Shown: positions 1 to 6,073 of the stretch, piece by piece | Layout: the number at the start of each line of letters is the position of its first letter | Numbering within the stretch: position 1 is the stretch's first letter | From: CAZGDV01 sp964524995 | GTDB taxonomy: Bacteria > Chloroflexota > Dehalococcoidia > SZUA-161 | DNA: 11,913 bases | Assembly: GCA_964524995.1 (NCBI GenBank) | Contig: CAZGDV010000089.1 | Coordinates: 1-11,913 of the forward strand | Direction: 5' to 3' | Translations under genes and position numbers: made by a program | The notes under the pieces: generated by a model | What the model saw: the letters and a program-made list of their open reading frames with translations, nothing else | What the model was told of the DNA's origin: nothing | Database searches by the model: none

Positions 1-2
1 AG

Positions 3-977
3 GCATCCGACCGCGACTGCCCCTATGGAGAGCTGTCTACATTCGAGCTGCTGACTGCGGCGGCCTTTCTGCATTTTGAGCAGCGCGGCGTGGACTACCA
101 GGTGCTGGAGGCGGGGCTCGGGGGCAGGCTTGACGCCACCAACGTGGTCACGCCGGAGGTGGCCGTCATCACGACCATCAGCTTCGACCACACAGAGATC
201 CTGGGCGACACACTGGCCCGAATCGCGGCCGAGAAGGCCGGGATAATCAAGTCCTCTGTGCCGGTTGTGAGCACGCACCAGGCCGGGGAGGCTGCAGCCG
301 TGATCCAGAGGGTCAGCCGCAGCCGTAGCGCCGCGCTCACTGAGGTCGGTCACGACGTCACGTGGCAGCCCTCAGGCCACGACCGGGCGGGGCAGTCGCT
401 ACGGGTCAGCGGCGTGAGGGAGACCTACGAGGTCAGCATACCGCTGCTCGGCGAGCACCAGTTGCTGAACGCAGCAACAGCCGTCGCCACCCTCGAGGCG
501 CTGGGGATTTCCAGACAACACATAGAGGCCGGGCTGGCCCTCACAGACTGGCCGGGGAGGCTGCAGCTCCTGTGGCGCAGGCCTATGCTGGTAGTCGACG
601 GCGCGCACACGCGCGAGTCGGCGCGTAAGCTCAGGCAGGCGCTGAAGCGCCACTTTGACTTTGAGAGGCTGATCTTTATAATAGGCACGTCCGCCGACAA
701 GGACTTAGCCGGGATCGTATCCGAACTCGCTCCCGCAGCACACAAGGTCGTGGCAACGAGGTCACGCCACCCACGGGCTACGGACCCGGCGGCAGTGGCC
801 GCAGCATTCCGGAGGAGCGGTGCGGACGCCTTGATGAGTGGCAACGTGAAGGCTGCACTGCAGGCCGCGAAGGGTCTCGCAGGACCTCGTGACCTGATCT
901 GCGCCACAGGCTCGCTGTTCGTCATTGGCGAGGTGATTGAGCGAGTGAGACGTCTGCGGCCGGAGGCCTACTCTTAA
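3..977 (+). CDS. folC: Bifunctional folylpolyglutamate synthase / dihydrofolate synthase, 5'-truncated by window edge
   Basis: Cytosolic ATP-dependent ligase of the Mur-ligase superfamily that adds glutamate to (dihydro)folates and, in many bacteria, also makes dihydrofolate from dihydropteroate. The frame is open from base 3, well before the internal GTG at 90, and about 324 residues are visible of the usual 420-440. The N-terminal P-loop (GTNGKGS type) is therefore outside the window. Visible family motifs are STFELLTAAAF, VLEAGLGGRLDATN, SFDHTEILG, then AEKAGIIK, whose first lysine matches the carbamylated lysine of FolC. The C-terminal domain has PGRLQLL followed by VVDGAHT, and then IIGTSADKD and HPRATDP. 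The family normally has DGAHN, so Asn to Thr is a small oddity. The gene ends 51 bp before fabF with no obvious terminator between, so the two may be cotranscribed. Identification is confident; whether both activities are present cannot be told. Confidence 0.93.
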   Translation, partial: ASDRDCPYGELSTFELLTAAAFLHFEQRGVDYQVLEAGLGGRLDATNVVTPEVAVITTISFDHTEILGDTLARIAAEKAGIIKSSVPVVSTHQAGEAAAVIQRVSRSRSAALTEVGHDVTWQPSGHDRAGQSLRVSGVRETYEVSIPLLGEHQLLNAATAVATLEALGISRQHIEAGLALTDWPGRLQLLWRRPMLVVDGAHTRESARKLRQALKRHFDFERLIFIIGTSADKDLAGIVSELAPAAHKVVATRSRHPRATDPAAVAAAFRRSGADALMSGNVKAALQAAKGLAGPRDLICATGSLFVIGEVIERVRRLRPEAYS

Positions 978-1028
978 CAGTGGGCAGCTATAGCCATAGA
1001 AGAGCATCCACCTCTTGAGGAGGGGTCA

Positions 1029-2417
1029 ATGACGCGCGAGAACTCCCACGTAGGGCAGCCGGAAGCCGTTTCCGTGATAGTGGACAGGCAGATCGACGAC
1101 CTGCTCAGCAGTATCGCGTCGAAGGAGCCAGCACCACCCGCCACCAAGCCTCGCCGGAGGAGGACATTCAAGGACAAGCGGGGCAGGCGAAGGGTCGTCG
1201 TCACCGGGATCGGCGCGATTACGCCGATCGGCCTGACTGTTGACGAGTACTGGCGGAATCTACTCGCAGGCGTGTCCGGGATTGGCCCGGTTACCTTGTG
1301 CGACGTCACCGGGCTGAGCTGCCAGATAGCCGGAGAGGTAAAGGGCTTCGATGCCCAGGAGTACATGGAGTACAAAGAGGCTCGGCGGATGGCCCGGTTC
1401 AGCCAGTTCGCAGTCGCCGCCACGAAGCAGGCTTTCGACTCGTCCGGCCTCAACCTGAGCCGGGAGAACCCCGAGCGCATAGGGATCATTGTGGGGAACG
1501 GCATCGGGGGCTTCCCGGAGGCAGAGGTGGGCTGCCGGATCCTGATCGAGAAGGGCGGCATGAGGATGAACCCCCTTTTCATGCCCATAATACTGCCCAA
1601 CATGGCAGCAGGGCAGATAAGCCTGCAATTCGGCATTAAGGGCTTATCTTCGACAGTGAGTACCGCCTGCGCGGCAGCGACCCAGGGCATAGGCGATGCC
1701 ACAGAGGCCATCAGGCACAAGAGGGCGGACATCATGGTTGCATGCGGCACCGAAGCGGGCCTCACAACCACCGGAATCGCGGGGTTCAGCGTCATGAGGG
1801 CACTCAGCAGCAGAAACGACGAGCCGACGAAGGCGAGCCGCCCCTTCGACGCCAAGCGGGACGGTTTCGTGCCCGGCGAGGGCGCGGGGGTGCTGATCCT
1901 CGAGAGCCTCGATCGGGCCATTCGACGCAAGGCACCCATCCTCGCCGAGATTGCCGGGGTCGGCCTGTCCTCGGACGCCTATCATGTGACAGCGCCGAGC
2001 AGCGATGGTGCCGTAAGGGCGATGCGAAACGCCGTGGAGGACGCCGGATTGGAGTTGGAGGAAGTCGACTACATCAACGCCCACGGGACATCGACGCCCC
2101 TGAACGACGCCAGCGAGACGGCAGCCGTTAAGACACTATTCGGCCCGCACGCGTACAAGCTCTGCATTAGCTCCACGAAGTCCATGATCGGGCACCTGCT
2201 CGGGGGGTCGGGGGGGCCGGAGGCCATCGCCTGCATCAAGACCATCCTCGAGGGGATGATACACCCGACCGTTAACTATGAGTACCCCGATCCGGACTGC
2301 GATCTGGACTACGTCCCGAACACGGCAATGCAGCGAGAGGTCAGGGTCGTGCTCTCGAACAGCTTCGGGTTTGGCGGACAGAATGCCTGCCTGGTGTTCA
2401 AGCGCTTCGAGGAATAG
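1029..2417 (+). CDS. fabF: Beta-ketoacyl-[acyl-carrier-protein] synthase II with N-terminal extension
   Basis: Condensing enzyme of type II fatty acid synthesis; it elongates acyl-ACP with malonyl-ACP in the cytosol. The thiolase-fold core begins near residue 53 (RRVVVTGIGAITPIG). The catalytic triad is visible: Cys214 in VSTACAAA, His352 in NAHGTSTPLND, and His389 in KSMIGHLLGGSGG, with Lys384 just before it. The C-terminal SNSFGFGGQNA motif is intact. At 462 residues it is about 50 longer than a typical FabF of about 410. The extra N-terminus has an acidic/hydrophobic half and then a basic cluster around residues 41-55 (KPRRRRTFKDKRGRRR). The ATG at 1029 is chosen because a strong Shine-Dalgarno (GAGGAGGGG, 1017-1025) lies just upstream; no ATG or GTG lies at the core boundary. 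FabB-like or secondary-metabolism ketosynthases are alternatives, but all-round similarity points to FabF. Confidence 0.93.
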   Translation: MTRENSHVGQPEAVSVIVDRQIDDLLSSIASKEPAPPATKPRRRRTFKDKRGRRRVVVTGIGAITPIGLTVDEYWRNLLAGVSGIGPVTLCDVTGLSCQIAGEVKGFDAQEYMEYKEARRMARFSQFAVAATKQAFDSSGLNLSRENPERIGIIVGNGIGGFPEAEVGCRILIEKGGMRMNPLFMPIILPNMAAGQISLQFGIKGLSSTVSTACAAATQGIGDATEAIRHKRADIMVACGTEAGLTTTGIAGFSVMRALSSRNDEPTKASRPFDAKRDGFVPGEGAGVLILESLDRAIRRKAPILAEIAGVGLSSDAYHVTAPSSDGAVRAMRNAVEDAGLELEEVDYINAHGTSTPLNDASETAAVKTLFGPHAYKLCISSTKSMIGHLLGGSGGPEAIACIKTILEGMIHPTVNYEYPDPDCDLDYVPNTAMQREVRVVLSNSFGFGGQNACLVFKRFEE

Positions 2418-2494
2418 AGGTGATAATACGATTGATTAAGTCCGGATAATGATCATAAAGTGGGGGCTTACATTTCATAATTTCCTCCCAAAAA

Positions 2495-2530
2495 CGCCCC
2501 CAAAACGTCTTGACCGCCCCCCCAACGTCT
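2495..2530 (+). repeat. Two 16-bp direct repeats 20 bp apart at the dnaA promoter
   Basis: Copy 1, CGCCCCCAAAACGTCT, lies at 2495-2510; copy 2, CGCCCCCCCAACGTCT, lies at 2515-2530. They match at 14 of 16 positions. The 20-bp period is close to two helical turns, so both copies face the same side of the DNA. Copy 1 ends at the first base of the -35 element and copy 2 fills the spacer. A third partial copy (CCCAAAAACG) starts at 2488. The placement suggests an operator for a protein controlling dnaA, but no known regulator consensus was recognised. Confidence 0.55.
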
Positions 2531-2538
2531 GGTATTCT
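2510..2538 (+). promoter_or_regulatory. Probable sigma-70 promoter of dnaA
   Basis: The -35 element TTGACC (2510-2515) is separated by exactly 17 bp from TATTCT (2533-2538), which is preceded by TGG, an extended -10 (TGn) motif. Transcription would start near 2545, giving a leader of about 160 nt before the dnaA ATG. The direct repeats at 2495-2530 overlap the -35 and the spacer, so the promoter may be repressible. Confidence 0.65.
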
Positions 2539-2609
2539 CTTCAGCGGTATCCCCAAGTTCCACAAGAGATTTCCTTTTCCGGCTTCTAGTATCGTATTGC
2601 CTCTTTTCC

Positions 2610-2632
2610 AAGAACAGGCTGGGCCAGTTCTT
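2610..2632 (+). promoter_or_regulatory. Dyad/hairpin in the dnaA leader
   Basis: AAGAAC (2610-2615) and GTTCTT (2627-2632) are perfect inverted repeats. Inside them GGC (2617-2619) and GCC (2623-2625) also pair across a TGG loop, leaving a single A-A mismatch. As DNA, the half-sites read AAGAACAGGC and, on the other strand, AAGAACTGGC, a 9-of-10 match typical of a dimeric repressor site. As RNA, it would be a 9-bp interrupted hairpin about 65 nt into the leader. There is no T-run, so it is not an intrinsic terminator. It does not fit the LexA pattern GAAC-N4-GTTC because the spacing is 11. Confidence 0.45.
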
Positions 2633-2703
2633 CTCAGTGCGCGTGCTCACGGATTGCATGTGTTCATTGCGCTCATTCCAGACCGCGGCAGGCGAGGATT
2701 CCT

Positions 2704-4068
2704 ATGAAGGCAAGGTCGGCTGCTGATATTTGGCGTGCGGCTCTCGAGGACCTAAAGCACAAGGTAAGCCCCGCGAACTATGACACGTGGCTCAAGAACA
2801 CTGTGGGCCTCGTGCAGCGTGATCACTGCCTGGTTGTAGGGGTGCCCAGCACGTTCGTCACCGAGGCGCTGGAGCAACGCCTGCTCCCACTCATTGAGAA
2901 GACTTTGCTCAGTGTTGCCGGCGAACCGCTGACGGCCCAGTTCCAGGTCCACCTCGGCGATGAGTCGGAAGACCTGATTCCACCGCCCAATGAGACAAGA
3001 AGAGTGCTGCCTGCTGCTGCCCTCGCCAGGGCTCGTGGCAATCTGCCGAAGCTGAACAGAAGATACACCTTCACTTCGTTTGTAGCCGGCAGCTCGAATC
3101 GACTGGCCCACGCCGCGGCCCTCGGCGTGGCCGAAAACCCGGGAGGCAGCTACAACCCTCTATTCATCTACAGCGGCGTAGGCCTGGGAAAGACCCATCT
3201 GCTGCACGCCATCGGATGGCAGGTCATACGCACTCATCCGCACATCATGTATGTCACCGCGGAGCAGTTCACGAACGAGTTCATCAGCGCCATCAAGGAA
3301 GGGAAGACGGAGGATTTCAGAGCGAAGTACCGGGGCGTTGATGTGCTGCTCCTCGACGACATACAGTTCATCGCAGGCAAGGAACAGACGCAAGAAGGCC
3401 TCTTCCACACCTTCAACGACCTGCACAACGAAGGCAGGCAGATCGTCATCAGTTCCGACCGTCCCCCCAAGGCCCTGACCCTGCTGGAGGACAGACTGCG
3501 TTCTCGGTTCGAATGGGGTCTTATAGTGGACATGCAGCCGCCTGACCTGGAGACAAGAACCGCTATTCTTCAGAAGAAGGCTGAGGAGCAAAACACCTCC
3601 ATATCCCACGAGGTACTGGATTTCATCGCGCGGCGCTTCCAGAAGAACATACGGGAGCTGGAGGGCGCGCTGAACAGGGTGATGGCCTATGCCAGGCTGA
3701 CCAAGTCACCTCTCAATCTCGACATCGCCACGCAGGCCCTGACCGAGATCGGAGCAGACTCCCACAGGAGGTCATTGACCACGGGGCTGGTACTGGACGT
3801 TGTAGCGGGCCACTACGGCATGTCGACTGACGTTCTTCTCGGTGCCAAGCGGGACAAGGCGTCCTCCACAGCGCGCCAGATGGCAATGTACCTTCTGAGG
3901 GAGGAGCTGCAGTGCTCCTGGACTCAGATCGGCCGGGAGCTGGGGGGGCGTGATCACAGCACCATCCTCCACGGCTACCAGCGCATGTCCACTGAGGTCA
4001 ACACTGATCCGGCGTGCCGCCGGGACCTGCTGGATATCAAGGAGGCTCTCTACTCCAAGTCACGATAA
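2704..4068 (+). CDS. dnaA: Chromosomal replication initiator protein DnaA
   Basis: ATP-binding initiator that recognises 9-bp DnaA boxes at oriC, opens the DNA and helps load the replicative helicase. At 454 residues it is normal length. Domain I spans roughly residues 1-85 and domain II is a short linker (about 85-115). The AAA+ domain III has Walker A SGVGLGKTH (157-165), Walker B VLLLDDIQF (214-222), sensor I ISSDRPP, arginine finger in RSRFEWG (Arg268) and sensor II NIRELEGAL (Arg317). Domain IV ends with the DNA-binding signature GRELGGRDHSTILHG (410-424). The first Walker A position is Ser157, where Gly or Ala is usual. The start is supported by GAGGA 5 nt upstream and by full-length domain I. 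The gene lies directly upstream of a DnaA-box cluster, as is common in bacteria, but dnaN does not follow. Confidence 0.97.
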   Translation: MKARSAADIWRAALEDLKHKVSPANYDTWLKNTVGLVQRDHCLVVGVPSTFVTEALEQRLLPLIEKTLLSVAGEPLTAQFQVHLGDESEDLIPPPNETRRVLPAAALARARGNLPKLNRRYTFTSFVAGSSNRLAHAAALGVAENPGGSYNPLFIYSGVGLGKTHLLHAIGWQVIRTHPHIMYVTAEQFTNEFISAIKEGKTEDFRAKYRGVDVLLLDDIQFIAGKEQTQEGLFHTFNDLHNEGRQIVISSDRPPKALTLLEDRLRSRFEWGLIVDMQPPDLETRTAILQKKAEEQNTSISHEVLDFIARRFQKNIRELEGALNRVMAYARLTKSPLNLDIATQALTEIGADSHRRSLTTGLVLDVVAGHYGMSTDVLLGAKRDKASSTARQMAMYLLREELQCSWTQIGRELGGRDHSTILHGYQRMSTEVNTDPACRRDLLDIKEALYSKSR

Positions 4069-4091
4069 GCCGCTGTCCCCAGCTAACATAA

Positions 4092-4147
4092 CACCTGTGG
4101 ATAACTGGCGGTTTTCCGTGGATAACCCGTTCCACCTGTGGATAACT
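4092..4147 (-). repeat. Three tandem DnaA boxes
   Basis: TGTGGATAA, the complement of the classic TTATCCACA box, occurs at 4096-4104 and 4137-4145. A one-mismatch copy, CGTGGATAA, lies between them at 4117-4125. All three point the same way and start 21 and 20 bp apart, so they share one face of the helix. The outer two extend to a 15-bp perfect repeat, CACCTGTGGATAACT, at 4092-4106 and 4133-4147. This spacing suits cooperative DnaA assembly. Confidence 0.85.
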
Positions 4148-4300
4148 CCCTTGCCATTATGTCGTTAGCACCCCTCACCACTCTCGACTCATGCAACTCT
4201 TCCACACTCTCCCCTGCCGTTTCCACAGCTCTGCCGGTCTTTATCCCCTATCTAGCTCGTCACGGCCTCCACACAACCCACACCTTTACCATTACCGTTC

Positions 4301-4329
4301 TTCACTCTTGCCTAAATGAAGAATATAAT
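4301..4329 (+). promoter_or_regulatory. Probable promoter of obgE-nadD-pyrE
   Basis: TTCACT (4301-4306), a 17-bp spacer, and a perfect TATAAT (4324-4329). The predicted start near 4336 leaves a leader of only about 23 nt before the obgE start. Because it sits at the right edge of the DnaA-box region, its activity could be linked to origin melting or DnaA binding. Confidence 0.65.
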
Positions 4330-4348
4330 CAATCAAGAGAAGGGCCAT

Positions 4349-4354
4349 AAGGTG
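4349..4354 (+). promoter_or_regulatory. Ribosome binding site deciding a TTG start for obgE
   Basis: AAGGTG lies 4 nt before the TTG at 4359. The frame is closed upstream by TAA at 4326-4328 and no ATG or GTG occurs between them, so TTG is the only start that gives a full Obg fold. Confidence 0.55.
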
Positions 4355-4358
4355 TGAC

Positions 4359-5462
4359 TTGATCGATCGGGTGCGTGTGCATGTGATGGGGGGTAGGGGG
4401 GGTAATGGGATCGTCAGCTTCCGTCGGGAGAAGTATGTCCCCTTCGGCGGGCCCGATGGTGGTGATGGTGGCAACGGGGGCGATGTGTATATTCAGGGTG
4501 ACTCTGGAGTCAACACGCTTGTCAGGTTCCGGTACGAGAAGGAATTTAGGGCAGAGAGAGGGGCGCATGGCAAGGGTAAGGACATGCACGGTAGGGGGGG
4601 GGAGGACCTGGTTCTGAAGGTGCCATTGGGTACGGTGGTGCGGAGGGAGACTGACAGTGGCGATGTGGGGGAGTTGGGAGAGGTACTGGTGGACGGCGAG
4701 CGGCTTCCGGCGGTTCGCGGGGGACGGGGGGGCATGGGCAACGCGCGGTTCGCAACGGCCACAAACCAAGCCCCCCGGGTAGCGCAGGACGGCGAGTCCG
4801 GCGAGGAGGCGTGGCTGTTGTTGGACCTCAAGCTGATCGCTGACGTGGGGCTTGTCGGGTGCCCCAATGCAGGTAAGTCGACGCTGCTGAGTTCGGTTAC
4901 GCGAGCCAGGCCAAAGATCGCCGACTACCCCTTTACGACGCTGGAGCCCATGCTAGGTGTCGTGGAGGTGGGCCACGCCACGTTCGTTATGGCTGACATA
5001 CCGGGGCTGATCGAGGGCGCTCACGAAGGGCACGGCTTGGGCCTCGACTTCCTCCGGCACGTGGAGCGCACCAAGGTGTTAATTCAGGTCGTCGACGGCG
5101 GTGCTGACGACCCCCTATCCGACGTGCGGGGTGTCGAGGAGGAATTGCGCCTCTACCAGGCAGGGCTTGAGACCAAGACTCGCCTCGTGGCGCTGAACAA
5201 AGTTGACCTGCCGGACGTCCGCGAGCAAGCTGAGAAGTTGAAGAAAGAGTTGGCTGGGTTGGGGATGCCCGTCTTCGTGGTCTCGGCGGCGACCGGGGAA
5301 GGCGTCGACGAGTTGATGAAAGCGACGCTCGACATCCTCACGCAGGAGAGAGCGGACGTCGGGCGCGTTTCGCCTGAGGGACCGGCGGCGTTCAAGGTGT
5401 TCCGGCCGTCCCCGGAACACGCCAAGAGGGGTCGCCGGCGGAGGGGTTCGGGTGGTGGGTAG
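4359..5462 (+). CDS. obgE: Obg-family GTPase ObgE/CgtA with truncated C-terminal domain
   Basis: Essential GTPase that binds the 50S ribosomal subunit during assembly and takes part in stringent-response and chromosome-cycle control. The glycine-rich Obg fold occupies residues 1-157 (GGRGGNGIVSFRREKY, GGPDGGDGGNGGD). The G domain follows: G1 GCPNAGKST (167-175), switch YPFTTLEP (190-197), G3 DIPGLIEGAHEGHGLG (from 213), G4 NKVD (280-283) and G5 VSAATGEG (308-315). The start is a TTG with AAGGTG upstream. The protein is 367 residues long. The C-terminus starts like an OCT domain (AAFKVFRPSP) but stops after a short basic, glycine-rich tail, RGRRRRGSGGG. It overlaps nadD by 11 bp, so no OCT remnant can lie further on. 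The coding strand is very G-rich, including a run of nine G at 4594-4602. Identification as Obg is secure. Confidence 0.95.
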   Translation: MIDRVRVHVMGGRGGNGIVSFRREKYVPFGGPDGGDGGNGGDVYIQGDSGVNTLVRFRYEKEFRAERGAHGKGKDMHGRGGEDLVLKVPLGTVVRRETDSGDVGELGEVLVDGERLPAVRGGRGGMGNARFATATNQAPRVAQDGESGEEAWLLLDLKLIADVGLVGCPNAGKSTLLSSVTRARPKIADYPFTTLEPMLGVVEVGHATFVMADIPGLIEGAHEGHGLGLDFLRHVERTKVLIQVVDGGADDPLSDVRGVEEELRLYQAGLETKTRLVALNKVDLPDVREQAEKLKKELAGLGMPVFVVSAATGEGVDELMKATLDILTQERADVGRVSPEGPAAFKVFRPSPEHAKRGRRRRGSGGG

Positions 5463-6060
5463 CGCGGTCGGCATCTTGGGAGGGACATTCGACCCCGTTC
5501 ATTTGGGTCACCTCGCCATAGCTGAGGAGGTACAGAAGAAGCTGCAGCTTGATGAGGTGCTCTTCATGCCCGCCGGCCAGCCCTGGCTCAAGGGGCAGAG
5601 AGAGATAACGCCGGCGGAGCACCGGCTGGAGATGGTCATGCTGGCGACGGCCTCCACCCCGCGCTTCGAGGTGTCGACTCTGGAGCTGGAAAGACCGGGC
5701 TCGACGTACACTGTAGACACAATGGCGCAAATGAGGGCGAGTCTCAATAGGACAACCGACCTGTTCTTCATAGTCGGCTTCGACTCTCTGGCAGACCTGC
5801 CCAGGTGGAAGGAGCCGGATCGGCTGGTGAAGCTTTGCAGGGTGGCCGCTGTGCGAAGGCCGGGACATACAGAGTTGGACGTCGACGGTATCGATGCAGC
5901 CGTCCCCGGATTCAGGAAGAGCCTGGTAGTTGTGGATGCCCCTTTGCTGGACATCAGCGCCAGCGACATCCGGAAGAGGGTAGCCGACGGCCTACCCATC
6001 ACCGACATGGTGCCGGAGGCGGTGGCCCGATACATCGCTGAGAATGACCTTTACCGATAG
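5452..6060 (+). CDS. nadD: Nicotinate-nucleotide adenylyltransferase
   Basis: Transfers AMP from ATP to nicotinic acid mononucleotide, giving deamido-NAD, the central step of NAD synthesis, in the cytosol. The 202-residue length is typical. The nucleotidyltransferase signature GGTFDPVHLGH is at residues 10-20 with both HxGH histidines. FIVGFDSLADLPRWKEPDRL (107-126) matches the family's G-x-D...W-K segment, and ISASDIRKRV (168-177) is the ISSTxIR-type motif. The start is GTG at 5452, with GGAGGGG (5440-5446) 5 nt upstream; the adjacent GTG at 5455 is an alternative. It overlaps the end of obgE by 11 bp, indicating translational coupling, and pyrE follows 13 bp after a GTG start. The partner rsfS often found after nadD is absent here. 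Confidence 0.94.
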   Translation: MVGSAVGILGGTFDPVHLGHLAIAEEVQKKLQLDEVLFMPAGQPWLKGQREITPAEHRLEMVMLATASTPRFEVSTLELERPGSTYTVDTMAQMRASLNRTTDLFFIVGFDSLADLPRWKEPDRLVKLCRVAAVRRPGHTELDVDGIDAAVPGFRKSLVVVDAPLLDISASDIRKRVADGLPITDMVPEAVARYIAENDLYR

Positions 6061-6066
6061 GGAGGA
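6061..6066 (+). promoter_or_regulatory. Ribosome binding site supporting the GTG start of pyrE
   Basis: GGAGGA begins one base after the nadD stop codon. It stands 7 nt before GTG at 6074 and 13 nt before ATG at 6080. The open frame reaches back to an ATG at 6044 inside nadD, but that codon has no good site upstream. The GTG is therefore favoured. Confidence 0.55.
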
Positions 6067-6073
6067 CGACGTA

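Larger units (their letters stand above)
2418..2703. other. fabF-dnaA intergenic control region
   Basis: There is no credible gene in these 286 bp. The first 70 bp are AT-rich compared with the surrounding genes and include one weak DnaA-box-like site (TCCGGATAA, 2441-2449, 7 of 9 to the reverse-strand consensus). Then come a C-rich pair of direct repeats, a promoter, and a leader of about 160 nt with a hairpin near 2610-2632. A 7-bp inverted repeat (TGGGGGC at 2461-2467, GCCCCCA at 2496-2502) has a 28-nt loop and no T-run, so it is not a convincing fabF terminator. The ribosome binding site of dnaA is probably GAGGA at 2694-2698, 5 nt before the ATG. Confidence 0.7.
4069..4358. other. oriC: Putative chromosomal replication origin (oriC) between dnaA and obgE
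   Basis: A 290-bp gap with no credible gene, next to dnaA. It carries three strong tandem DnaA boxes in the left third. Three weaker 7-of-9 sites lie on the opposite strand at 4198-4206 (TCTTCCACA), 4219-4227 (GTTTCCACA) and 4241-4249 (TTATCCCCT). The middle, 4201-4320, is strikingly poor in G on this strand (13 G against 50 C by hand count). The right end (4314-4340) is AT-rich and could be an unwinding element, although it also contains the obgE -10 box. Left strong boxes, right AT-rich segment and position beside dnaA fit an origin. No DnaA-trio repeat was recognised. The function is inferred. Confidence 0.72.

Noticed and set aside
974..1939. Long minus-strand open frame (321 codons) opposite fabF
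   Set aside because: Lies wholly antisense to a clearly coding gene with intact catalytic motifs; its translation is rich in Ser, Pro and Arg and shows no family motif.
2461..2502. Intrinsic terminator for fabF
   Set aside because: The 7-bp stem has a 28-nt loop and no following T-run.
2610..2632. LexA/SOS box
   Set aside because: GAAC and GTTC arms are present but 11 bp apart, not the 4 bp of the Gram-positive type site.
2510..2707. Plus-strand frame of 65 codons before dnaA
   Set aside because: Its TTG start is the promoter -35 itself, upstream of the predicted transcript start.
4138..4350. Plus-strand frame of 70 codons in the dnaA-obgE gap
   Set aside because: Starts within a DnaA box and is Thr/Ser/Leu/His-rich because of the C-rich tract; no ribosome site.
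5452..5462. Frameshift explaining the short ObgE
   Set aside because: nadD begins directly with its conserved N-terminal motif, so there is no downstream out-of-frame OCT sequence to restore.
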